Part shown: one piece after another, positions 49,932 to 57,655 of the stretch
How positions within the stretch are numbered: position 1 is the stretch's first letter
Layout of the letters: each line of letters opens with the position of its first letter
Assembly: GCF_030151085.1 (NCBI RefSeq)
Contig: NZ_JASLER010000056.1
Location: 1-64,000 of the forward strand
DNA length: 64,000 nucleotides
Reading direction: 5' to 3'
DNA from: Bacteroides sp.
GTDB lineage: Bacteria > Bacteroidota > Bacteroidia > Bacteroidales > Bacteroidaceae
Position numbers and translations under genes: made by a program
The notes under the pieces: generated by a model
Seen by the model: the letters and a program-made list of their open reading frames with translations, nothing else
Told to the model about the DNA's origin: nothing
Database searches by the model: none

Positions 49932-50795
49932 ATGGCAAAAGTAGAAATAGATGAAGGATCGGGCTTTTGTTTCGGAGTAGTAACTGCGATAAACAAAGCT
50001 GAAGAGGAGTTGATGCAAGGCGGTACTTTGTATTGTCTGGGTGACATTGTGCACAATAGCCGTGAAGTAGAGCGCCTGAAAGCAATGGGCCTCATTACCA
50101 TTAATCACGAAGAATTCAGTCACCTGCACGATGCCAAAGTATTGTTACGCGCTCATGGAGAGCCACCTGAAACATACGCCATCGCCCGCCAAAATAATAT
50201 TGAAATTATTGATGCAACTTGTCCGGTTGTGCTCCGTCTGCAAAAGAAAATCAAGCAGGAATACACTCAAGAGAGCGAGGAAAACAAGCAGATTGTAATA
50301 TATGGCCAGAATGGACATGCAGAAGTATTAGGCCTTGTAGGTCAAACTGAGAGGCAAGCAATAGTCATTGAAAAATTAGAAGAAGCCAAAAAGCTGGACT
50401 TCAGCCGAAGTATCCGTCTTTATTCTCAAACGACTAAATCTTTGGATGAATTTCAGAATATAGTAGAATACATTAAAGAGCATATCTCGCCGGATGTTAC
50501 ATTTGAATACTACGATACCATCTGCCGGCAGGTAGCAAACCGAATTCCTAATATCCGAAAGTTTGCGGCTTCTCACGACTTGGTTTTCTTTGTCAGCGGC
50601 AAGAAAAGTTCCAATGGAAAAATACTATTCAGTGAATGCAAAAAGGTGAATCCGAACTCACATTTAATTGATAGTATAGAAGAAATAGACAATTCTCTAT
50701 TGGCAGGAGCAAACTTGATTGGTATATGTGGTGCCACCTCTACTCCCAAATGGCTGATGGAAGAAATATCCGAAGCCATAAAATCGAAACTTTAA
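49932..50795 (+). CDS. ispH: 4-hydroxy-3-methylbut-2-enyl diphosphate reductase
   Basis: A 287-residue iron-sulphur enzyme for the last step of the MEP isoprenoid pathway, yielding IPP and DMAPP. The three cluster Cys lie in GFCFGV (C13), DATCPVV and GICGATSTP; HNSREVERL, the catalytic-region His/Glu sites (RAHGEPPE) and YDTICRQVANR are all present. Length is in the short normal range. Its products serve the polyprenyl synthase at 47206-48180 and MenA. Confidence 0.97.
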   Translation: MAKVEIDEGSGFCFGVVTAINKAEEELMQGGTLYCLGDIVHNSREVERLKAMGLITINHEEFSHLHDAKVLLRAHGEPPETYAIARQNNIEIIDATCPVVLRLQKKIKQEYTQESEENKQIVIYGQNGHAEVLGLVGQTERQAIVIEKLEEAKKLDFSRSIRLYSQTTKSLDEFQNIVEYIKEHISPDVTFEYYDTICRQVANRIPNIRKFAASHDLVFFVSGKKSSNGKILFSECKKVNPNSHLIDSIEEIDNSLLAGANLIGICGATSTPKWLMEEISEAIKSKL

Positions 50796-50863
50796 AACTA
50801 ATATGTCACGTTTCTGAAACAGCGAATTAACGTAATTTATTAGTCGCACACTCAGCTTTTCAC

Positions 50864-50902
50864 TATCTTTGCAAAGCCTAAAAAAGGTTTGCACTATTTT
50901 TG
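50864..50902 (+). promoter_or_regulatory. Tandem -7 elements for pfkA
   Basis: TATCTTTG (50864-50871) and TATTTTTG (50895-50902) both match TAnnTTTG, 31 bases apart, with the ATG at 50935. The surrounding sequence is itself duplicated (TTTGCAAAG... TTTGCAC...TTTTGCAA). Both exclude the longer in-frame start at 50869. Confidence 0.55.
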
Positions 50903-50934
50903 CAACGATTATTAACGCTAAACAAAAGATTGTT

Positions 50935-51915
50935 ATGGGAACAGTTAAGTGCATCGGTATCTTAACATCAGGAGGTGATGCTCCGGGAATGAACGCAGCT
51001 ATTCGTGCCGTGACACGTGCAGCCATTTACAACGGACTTCAGGTTAAGGGTATATATAGAGGTTACAAAGGTTTGGTAACCGGCGAAATCAAAGAATTCA
51101 AAAGTCAGAATGTAAGTAACATCATCCAACTGGGTGGTACTATTCTGAAAACAGCTCGTTGTAAGGAGTTCACTACTCCTGAAGGTCGTCAGATAGCCTA
51201 CGATAATATGAAGCAAGAAGGCATTGACGCATTGGTTGTCATTGGTGGTGACGGTTCTTTAACAGGTGCCCGCATCTTCGCGCAGGAATTTGATGTTCCT
51301 TGTATAGGATTACCAGGAACTATTGATAACGATTTATATGGAACTGATTCAACAATCGGTTACGATACCGCTCTGAACACCATTCTGGATGCAGTAGATA
51401 AAATCCGTGATACCGCAACTTCTCACGAACGCTTGTTCTTTGTAGAAGTAATGGGACGTGACGCAGGTTTCTTAGCACTGAACGGAGCCATTGCTTCGGG
51501 CGCAGAAGCTGCCATTATCCCGGAGTTCAGCACCGAGGTAGACCAACTGGAAGAATTCATCAAGAGTGGCTTCCGAAAATCAAAGAACAGTAGTATCGTA
51601 TTAGTTGCCGAAAGCGAAATAACCGGAGGTGCCATGCACTTTGCCGAACGTGTTAAGAACGAATATCCTCAATATGATGTACGTGTAACCATTTTGGGTC
51701 ACCTGCAACGTGGTGGTAGTCCTTCCGCACACGACCGAATACTCGCCAGCCGACTGGGAGCAGCCGCTATCGACGCCATCATGGAAGGACAACGCAATGT
51801 AATGATCGGTATAGAACATGACGAAGTTGTTTACGTACCTTTCACAAAGGCTATTAAGAATACCAAGCCTATCAAAAAAGATTTGGTGAATGTATTGAGA
51901 GAACTTTCCATTTAA
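50935..51915 (+). CDS. pfkA: ATP-dependent 6-phosphofructokinase
   Basis: A 326-residue PfkA. ILTSGGDAPGMNAAIRA opens the ATP site (GGDAPG), followed by IGGDGSLTGA, PGTIDNDLYGTDSTIGYDTA with the catalytic Asp of TIDND, VMGRDAGFLAL and LGHLQRGG. GGDGS has Gly at the position that separates ATP-dependent enzymes (Gly) from PPi-dependent ones (Asp), so ATP use is likely. The ATG at 50935 begins the conserved region and fits both promoters. It is closed by a terminator. Confidence 0.96.
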   Translation: MGTVKCIGILTSGGDAPGMNAAIRAVTRAAIYNGLQVKGIYRGYKGLVTGEIKEFKSQNVSNIIQLGGTILKTARCKEFTTPEGRQIAYDNMKQEGIDALVVIGGDGSLTGARIFAQEFDVPCIGLPGTIDNDLYGTDSTIGYDTALNTILDAVDKIRDTATSHERLFFVEVMGRDAGFLALNGAIASGAEAAIIPEFSTEVDQLEEFIKSGFRKSKNSSIVLVAESEITGGAMHFAERVKNEYPQYDVRVTILGHLQRGGSPSAHDRILASRLGAAAIDAIMEGQRNVMIGIEHDEVVYVPFTKAIKNTKPIKKDLVNVLRELSI

Positions 51916-51940
51916 TCTCAAACAATTCGACATAAATAGA

Positions 51941-51975
51941 AAGGCGCGGATACACAAATATCCACGCCTTCTTTT
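51941..51975. terminator. Terminator between pfkA and the steroid-reductase operon
   Basis: AAGGCGCGGATA pairs with TATCCACGCCTT (one mismatch) around a six-base loop, followed by CTTTT. The genes on both sides converge here. Confidence 0.88.
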
Positions 51976-51976
51976 A

Positions 51977-52816
51977 TTACATCCATTTTGCTACAATTCT
52001 CTCTGTTTCATTCCACAGCTCCTTCATCTTTACATGCCGGAGGTATTTCTCAGATAGTCGTTTAACCCGGCAACTTACATTCAGGGTTCCGGTACGCTTC
52101 CCTGCATCCTCATCCAATAGTAAACTAATTGCCGTTTCCGCCCCTTGGTGAGGAGTACGGATAAACGGACGGAACAGAATATCCGTCAACGGATCAAACC
52201 ACATCTTCATTCGGATGATATTAGTTGATACTATTCCCGGGTCCGCCGCATTAACAATAATTCCCTGATTTCGAGTTCGATTCGCTAGATCAATGGTAAA
52301 CAGAGTCAACGCCAATTTTGTATTGCTGTAAATTGGAATACGCCAAAAACGACCTTTCTTTCCATACAGAAAGAAATCAGGTAAATCAATACGTCCCACA
52401 GCGTATGTGCACGATACCATATTTACAATACGGCTTCCCACACCCATTAATGGCAGCAGTTTACGGGTAAGCAAATAAGGACCTACATAATTTACGCTAA
52501 CTGTCCGTTCCAGTCCATCTTCAGTCACACGTCGTTCGGTTTCCATAGTACCTGCATTATTCATCAGCAGGTCTAACCGCTCCTCACGCTTTATAATGGT
52601 ATCTGCAAAAGATGCAACGGAAGATAATGAAGACATATCTATTCCTAAAACTTCCAAAGATGAGTTACCCGTTTCACGGATTAACATTTGCCTTACCGCC
52701 TCTGCCTTTTGAGGACGATAGCAAGCCATTATAATCCGATAGCCGGCCATAGCCACAGCACGCGTAATTTCCGTGCCCATTCCCCCATCAGCACCAGTTA
52801 TGATAGCAAGTTTCAC
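51977..52816 (-). CDS. Short-chain dehydrogenase, probable hydroxysteroid dehydrogenase
   Basis: A 279-residue classical SDR. TGADGGMG (7-14) binds the nucleotide, NNAG is the structural motif, and the catalytic Ser is in NMVSCTYA with Tyr/Lys in YSNTK. The start codon is GTG at 52816. It is the third gene of an operon with an SRD5A-like reductase and an old-yellow-enzyme reductase. Similar triples in gut Bacteroidales carry a 3-beta-hydroxysteroid dehydrogenase, so I propose that role; the SDR fold alone does not give the substrate. A cofactor choice of NADPH is suggested by basic residues (RPQKAEA) after the second strand. Confidence 0.85.
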   Translation of the reverse strand: MKLAIITGADGGMGTEITRAVAMAGYRIIMACYRPQKAEAVRQMLIRETGNSSLEVLGIDMSSLSSVASFADTIIKREERLDLLMNNAGTMETERRVTEDGLERTVSVNYVGPYLLTRKLLPLMGVGSRIVNMVSCTYAVGRIDLPDFFLYGKKGRFWRIPIYSNTKLALTLFTIDLANRTRNQGIIVNAADPGIVSTNIIRMKMWFDPLTDILFRPFIRTPHQGAETAISLLLDEDAGKRTGTLNVSCRVKRLSEKYLRHVKMKELWNETERIVAKWM

Positions 52817-52851
52817 TTATTCAAAATTAATAATTAAAAAATAAGAGTATA

Positions 52852-54075
52852 TCAGCCTTGGGCTTCAATCCTCTCCACTTCTTTTCTCAAGCACGCCGGC
52901 AATTCTTCTTTCAGATGCTGATGACAAGCCATCTCTATAGAATACATGCGGGCTATGCAATAATTACTGTGTTTACAATTACAACGAGCGTCTTCTTCCA
53001 AACGCAAACGATTAACAAAACCAGGTTCATTAAGTAATGCACGAGCCATCTGTACGGCTTCGAAGCCATCGTCCAGCACTTCGTCGATCTTCTCACGCGA
53101 AACAAGTCCGCCTACATAAACTAATGGCATTTTTAATGCAGCACGAAATTTCAGCGCATCTTCCAAGAAATAGGCTTCCTTAAAAGGTACGCTGGGTATC
53201 ATCCACTTTCCTACCATGCGTACTCCATACTTCAACCACCAGCACTTCATATAGTGAGTCATGGAAGCAATAGGCATTTCTCCCCGCATTACATACATGG
53301 GTGCTTTACTTACAAAACCCCCGCTCAACACTAATGCATGGGCACCGGATTGCTGCAAACGCATCGCTACCTGCATAGCCTCATCCATCTCCATACCGCC
53401 ACGAAAACCATCACGCATATTCATCTTCACTAACACAGCCATATCGCTTCCGGCAGCCTTCATCACCTCATCCATTACCATATCCATAAAGCGCATCCGG
53501 TTTTCCAAAGAACCACCGAATTCATCTTTACGATGATTGGTGGATGGAGAAAGGAACTGGCTGATAAGATAGCCATGTCCTGCATGTATTTCCACAGAGT
53601 CAAAGCCGGCTTCACGGGCAAGATTTACCGAATCTCCGTATGCCCGTGCCAAACCCGGTAGTTCATCCGCACGGAGCCCGCGGACAAACGTCGGGGAATA
53701 AAGATTGAAGCCACCACTTGCTCCCACTGGTGTACAACCGCAAATACTTTTATGCGACATATTACCACAATGGCCTAATTGAATACCTGCAGCGGCACCT
53801 TCGGCATGTACAGCATCCGTTATACGCCGCAGCCCCGGTATGATTTCGGGACGCATCCACAACTGACGATCAAAAGATAATCCACTTTGTGTAACCGCTG
53901 CGTATGCAATAGTAGTCATTCCCACACCTCCTGCCGCTACCGAACGGTGATAGTCGAGTAGCATATCCGAAGGTACATTTCCCGGACACATGCTCTCAAA
54001 GGCTGCTGAACGAATCGTACGATTCCGCAAAGTCAATGGACCCAGAGTGACCGGTGTAAATAATTTAGATTCCAT
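52852..54075 (-). CDS. Old-yellow-enzyme-type NADH:flavin oxidoreductase (candidate 5-beta-reductase)
   Basis: A 407-residue FMN TIM barrel. PVTLGPLTLRNRTIRSA opens the barrel, GIQLGHCGNMSHK is the FMN region, SVEIHAGHGYLISQFLSP holds the active-site His pair, and GGSLENRMRF is typical. A Cys-rich end (CNCKHSNYC ... C) may hold an iron-sulphur cluster like those of BaiCD/BaiH enzymes, but the C-terminal FAD/NAD domain of those larger proteins is missing. In related gut clusters such enzymes reduce the delta-4 bond of 3-oxo steroids to the 5-beta form. It lies 10 bases after the SRD5A-like gene. Confidence 0.87.
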   Translation of the reverse strand: MESKLFTPVTLGPLTLRNRTIRSAAFESMCPGNVPSDMLLDYHRSVAAGGVGMTTIAYAAVTQSGLSFDRQLWMRPEIIPGLRRITDAVHAEGAAAGIQLGHCGNMSHKSICGCTPVGASGGFNLYSPTFVRGLRADELPGLARAYGDSVNLAREAGFDSVEIHAGHGYLISQFLSPSTNHRKDEFGGSLENRMRFMDMVMDEVMKAAGSDMAVLVKMNMRDGFRGGMEMDEAMQVAMRLQQSGAHALVLSGGFVSKAPMYVMRGEMPIASMTHYMKCWWLKYGVRMVGKWMIPSVPFKEAYFLEDALKFRAALKMPLVYVGGLVSREKIDEVLDDGFEAVQMARALLNEPGFVNRLRLEEDARCNCKHSNYCIARMYSIEMACHQHLKEELPACLRKEVERIEAQG

Positions 54076-54085
54076 CCTATCTTCT

Positions 54086-54856
54086 TTAATATATAAATGG
54101 TATTATACGTTTACGTTTTCCTACTGCTTCTGCCCCAAATTCTTCCCGATAACGATGGTAAATAGCATTGGCACGGGGAACAAGATTAGCAAACGTCCAC
54201 CACACAAACACCCAAGCTGCGGTAGAAGACGTAAGAATAGCAAAACCAGTCCACTCTACCAACTCACCGAAATAGTTGGCAGAAGTGACATATCGGTATA
54301 ATCCGCTTGCCGGCAAATAATGTTTCGTATCTCCCGGTTTACGAAGATGGCGTATCACGTGGTCGGAATGGAGATTTATACCCATACCGAGAAAAAACAG
54401 GGATACACCTATTAATGTATGAGGTTTTAACAGATAGGCAGCTCCGGCAGCGTATAATCCTTCCGGAGCAAAATAGAACAATCCGCCTGCTTGCATAATT
54501 CCATTCAATACATTGAATAAAATCCCCATCGACATAATCGCTACCGGCATCCGGCTATTCCCCTTCAATATGAATGGGAAAATAAACGCACGCTGGAGAT
54601 AATGCAACTGGAAAAGTAGGAAAAAGAAATATACGGGTAAAGAAAATCCTACTCCACTCTTCCCCCATAGCCAAAACATGATAATAAATACAGGAGCTTC
54701 CATGAGCATCCAAGCCAGTTTATTATTAATAGAAAATCCCCACGAAGAAGTGCGGAACATTCCATAGCCTGCTTTGACAAAATAGAGTGCAATAAATACA
54801 AAGAATGCCACTGCACCCATTATCCATAATAAGAAATGAAAATACTCTTGATTCAT
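54086..54856 (-). CDS. Steroid 5-alpha-reductase (SRD5A-like) membrane enzyme
   Basis: A 256-residue multi-helix membrane protein, the same length as human SRD5A1/2. The C-terminal NADPH region matches human SRD5A strikingly: GINLHSDHVIRHLRKPGDT (159-177), SGLYRYVTSANYFGE (184-198) and the closing IIPFIY. The catalytic residues of human SRD5A2, Glu57 and Tyr91, appear to correspond to E53 (LMEAPVF) and Y86 (QLHYLQR). It therefore likely reduces the delta-4 double bond of 3-oxo steroids or bile acids to the 5-alpha (allo) form. It is the first gene of the operon. A generic DUF1295 or isoprenylcysteine methyltransferase reading is less likely given these residues. Confidence 0.9.
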   Translation of the reverse strand: MNQEYFHFLLWIMGAVAFFVFIALYFVKAGYGMFRTSSWGFSINNKLAWMLMEAPVFIIMFWLWGKSGVGFSLPVYFFFLLFQLHYLQRAFIFPFILKGNSRMPVAIMSMGILFNVLNGIMQAGGLFYFAPEGLYAAGAAYLLKPHTLIGVSLFFLGMGINLHSDHVIRHLRKPGDTKHYLPASGLYRYVTSANYFGELVEWTGFAILTSSTAAWVFVWWTFANLVPRANAIYHRYREEFGAEAVGKRKRIIPFIY

Positions 54857-54876
54857 AGCTTTTTATTTAAGTACCA

Positions 54877-54884
54877 CAAATATA
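54877..54884 (-). promoter_or_regulatory. -7 element for the steroid-reductase operon
   Basis: TATATTTG on the minus strand, 21 bases before the ATG at 54856. Confidence 0.55.
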
Positions 54885-54971
54885 AGGAAAACCTGTGAAT
54901 ATTAACCCGCCGCCCTGCGATAATTAAGAAAAAAGCCTACGAAGATTAAGGAAGATGGGTACCAATATTTA

Positions 54972-55039
54972 TTCTTTCCACCACGGTGTACATTTCGTTC
55001 CACCGTGGTGGAAAGAAATGTACACCGTGGTGGAAAGAA
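54972..55039. repeat. Perfect 25-bp inverted repeat enclosing a smaller palindrome
   Basis: The arms 54972-54996 and 55015-55039 are exact reverse complements (core CTTTCCACCACGGTGTACAT). The 18-base centre holds TTCCACC-GT-GGTGGAA (54998-55013). The unit TTCCACC/GGTGGAA thus occurs four times in 68 bases. A weaker copy (TTTCTCCATGATGGAA) follows at 55041-55057. It lies between the gltA stop and the steroid operon promoter. Confidence 0.9.
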
Positions 55040-55134
55040 ACTTTCTCCATGATGGAACGAATAAGGCATTGCCTTCCGGTTACTTAACCATCGCAGCAAT
55101 GCCTCTTAACTTTAGTTACTTAAAAGCTTAATGA

Positions 55135-56478
55135 TTACCTCTTCTTGATAGGTATGTATGGGGTCTCTTCCAAGACGTTCTTATAGGCCGGACGAATAAT
55201 ACGCTTGCCTTCGAAAGTCAATTCTTCATTGCGATGTGCACACCATCCTACAATACGTGCCATGGCAAATAACGGAGTGAAAATTTCCTGTGGCAGACCA
55301 ATCATTTCATAAACAAAGCCTGAATAAAAATCAACGTTGCTAGATACGGTCTTTCCGTTATTCTTTACGCGTCCGAAGACTTCGATTGCACGTTCTTCCA
55401 GCAGTTCGAGGAAGGCAAATTCACGTACTTTACCTTTTTCACGAGCAAGATCACGAGCCAATTCCTTCAACAGGATAGCACGCGGATCGGAAATTGTATA
55501 AACAGCATGCCCAATACCATAAATCAATCCAGTCTTGTTATAAACCTCCTTGTTCAGCATGCGGGTAAAATAAGTATCAATTTCTTCCACACTCGTCCAG
55601 TCCTGAATATTCTCCTGCAAATGATGGAACATATCAGCAACCTGAATGTTTGCACCTCCATGAAGCGGGCCCTTCAATGAACCGATACCCGCTGCGATAG
55701 AAGAATAGGTATCTGTTCCGGTAGAAGAAGTTACACGTACGGTAAAAGTAGAGTTATTACCACCACCATGTTCTGCCTGAAGTACTAATAGCAAATCAAG
55801 TGTACGGGCATCCAGTTCGGTAAAATCCTTCTTCAACATATAAAGGAAATTCTCGGCAATAGAGAGGTTCTCCTGTGGATGGCGGATATGTAACGAACGT
55901 CCATGAGTAGCATGACGTAGCATATTATAAGCGTATGCAATGATAGTGGGGAACTTTGAAATCAGCTCTATACTTTGACGCATCAGGTTATCACGGGAAG
56001 TATCGTCTGCATTCGAGTCAAAGCGATACATTTCGAGTACACTGCGTGCCAGAATGTTCATGATATTGTTTCCTTCGAGTTCGATGATGTTCATCTTTGT
56101 CTTCTGTTCCAACGGCATATTGTCGTTTATCAGTTCCAGGAAAGAAGACAATTCTTCTTTATCGGGTAAGCGGCCTGAAAGCAAAAGATAGGCTACCTCT
56201 TCAAATCCGAAACGTTTTTCTTTAATGGTGGCATGCACCAAGTCTTCCAAATCATAGTTACGATAGAACAACTTACCGGGAATGGGTTTCAAGCCTCCAC
56301 CGGGAATACGTTCATAGCCCACTACATTACCAACTTTTGTCAGTCCAACCAATACACCTGTTCCATCCTCATTGCGCAAACCACGCTTCACATCAAACTT
56401 CTTGAACAGCTCATTTTCAATCCGGGAAGCTTCTTTCAAATCTTCAGAAAGCTTGTAAATCAAATACTCTTTCTTCAT
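55135..56478 (-). CDS. gltA: Citrate synthase
   Basis: A 447-residue citrate synthase that condenses acetyl-CoA and oxaloacetate. HGRSLHIRHPQENL, the active-site His regions AEHGGGNNSTFTVR and GIGHAVYTISDPRA, and SNVDFYSGFVYEMIGLP with the catalytic Asp are all present. The N terminus of about 60 residues (RGLRNEDGTGVLVGLTKVGN) is longer than in E. coli but common in Bacteroidetes. It is third in a co-directional set acn-icd-gltA and 26 bases after icd. Confidence 0.95.
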   Translation of the reverse strand: MKKEYLIYKLSEDLKEASRIENELFKKFDVKRGLRNEDGTGVLVGLTKVGNVVGYERIPGGGLKPIPGKLFYRNYDLEDLVHATIKEKRFGFEEVAYLLLSGRLPDKEELSSFLELINDNMPLEQKTKMNIIELEGNNIMNILARSVLEMYRFDSNADDTSRDNLMRQSIELISKFPTIIAYAYNMLRHATHGRSLHIRHPQENLSIAENFLYMLKKDFTELDARTLDLLLVLQAEHGGGNNSTFTVRVTSSTGTDTYSSIAAGIGSLKGPLHGGANIQVADMFHHLQENIQDWTSVEEIDTYFTRMLNKEVYNKTGLIYGIGHAVYTISDPRAILLKELARDLAREKGKVREFAFLELLEERAIEVFGRVKNNGKTVSSNVDFYSGFVYEMIGLPQEIFTPLFAMARIVGWCAHRNEELTFEGKRIIRPAYKNVLEETPYIPIKKR

Positions 56479-56504
56479 AATAAATTCGTTTAAATCGTTA
56501 TTCT

Positions 56505-57653
56505 TTACTTTTCAATTCTTTCCACAATTTCGCGGGTAAAAGCAGAAGTGGACAGAGAAACGCCACCAGGCATAAAACGAGCCAAGTCGGCTGTAGCACG
56601 AGCGTCCATAAAGCTGTGTTCCAATGCGTTTTCAATCAACGACGCAGCCTCTTTCCAACCGAAGAACTCCAACATCATAACGGCAGAAAGAATAATAGAA
56701 CAGGGATTCACTATATTTTTCCCTGCAATGTTAGGTGCAGTACCATGAGTCGCTTCAAAAATGGCATGTCTTGTTTTATAGTTGATATTTGCACCGGGAG
56801 CAATACCGATACCACCTACCATAGCCGCCAATTGGTCGGAAATATAATCACCATTCAGGTTCAATGTAGCGATTACGGAGTAGTCTTCGGGGATGAGCAA
56901 TGTGTTTTGCAAGAAAGCGTCGGCAATGCAGTCTTTGATGACCAGACGACCTTCGGCTATTTCTTTGCCAAACTCACGTTCGGCCAATTCATAACCCCAT
57001 TTCTTGAAACCACCTTCGGTGAACTTCATGATATTCCCTTTATGCACTAAAGTGACGGAAGGCAATTTATGTTCGAGCGCATACTCACAGGCGGAACGTA
57101 CCAGACGTTCTGTTCCTTCCCGGGAGACGGGCTTCACACCAAAGGAGGATGATTCTGGGAAACGAACTTTAGTCACTCCCATCTCATCATGCAGAAAGCG
57201 GTAGAACTTCTCAGCTTCCGGAGTACCTGCTTCCCATTCTATTCCGGCATAAATATCTTCTGTATTCTCACGAAATACACACATATTCACTTTCTGCGGT
57301 TCTTTTATCGGAGACACGATGCCTTTATACCAGCGCACCGGACGCTGACAAACATACAAATCGAGAGTCTGGCGCAGAGCCACGTTCAAAGAACGGATAC
57401 CACCTCCGATAGGAGTTGTCAAAGGACCCTTGATACCTACTTTATAAGTACGGAAAGCTTCCATGGTTTCTTCCGGAAGCCAAGAGCCAGTTTCATTGAA
57501 AGCACGTTCTCCTGCGAGCACTTCTTTCCATTCTATACTACGTTTGTCATTATAAGCTTTTTTGAGAGCTGCATTGACAACAGCCTGCATGGATGGAGTT
57601 ACTTCAGCTCCTACTCCATCGCCTGTGATAAAAGGTACAGTAATTTTTTCCAT
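56505..57653 (-). CDS. icd: Isocitrate dehydrogenase
   Basis: A 382-residue enzyme of the isocitrate/isopropylmalate dehydrogenase family. TPIGGGIRSLNVALRQTLDLY holds the substrate Ser/Asn/Arg sites; VFRENTEDIYAGIEW and LVHKGNIMKFTEG are the isocitrate-specific parts, and ATLNLNGDYISDQLAAMVGG carries the metal-binding Asp. ATHGTAPNIAGKN is the nucleotide loop. It decarboxylates isocitrate to 2-oxoglutarate; NADP is likely by family but I could not confirm cofactor residues. Two bases separate it from acn, so translation is probably coupled. Confidence 0.94.
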   Translation of the reverse strand: MEKITVPFITGDGVGAEVTPSMQAVVNAALKKAYNDKRSIEWKEVLAGERAFNETGSWLPEETMEAFRTYKVGIKGPLTTPIGGGIRSLNVALRQTLDLYVCQRPVRWYKGIVSPIKEPQKVNMCVFRENTEDIYAGIEWEAGTPEAEKFYRFLHDEMGVTKVRFPESSSFGVKPVSREGTERLVRSACEYALEHKLPSVTLVHKGNIMKFTEGGFKKWGYELAEREFGKEIAEGRLVIKDCIADAFLQNTLLIPEDYSVIATLNLNGDYISDQLAAMVGGIGIAPGANINYKTRHAIFEATHGTAPNIAGKNIVNPCSIILSAVMMLEFFGWKEAASLIENALEHSFMDARATADLARFMPGGVSLSTSAFTREIVERIEK

Positions 57654-57655
57654 TT

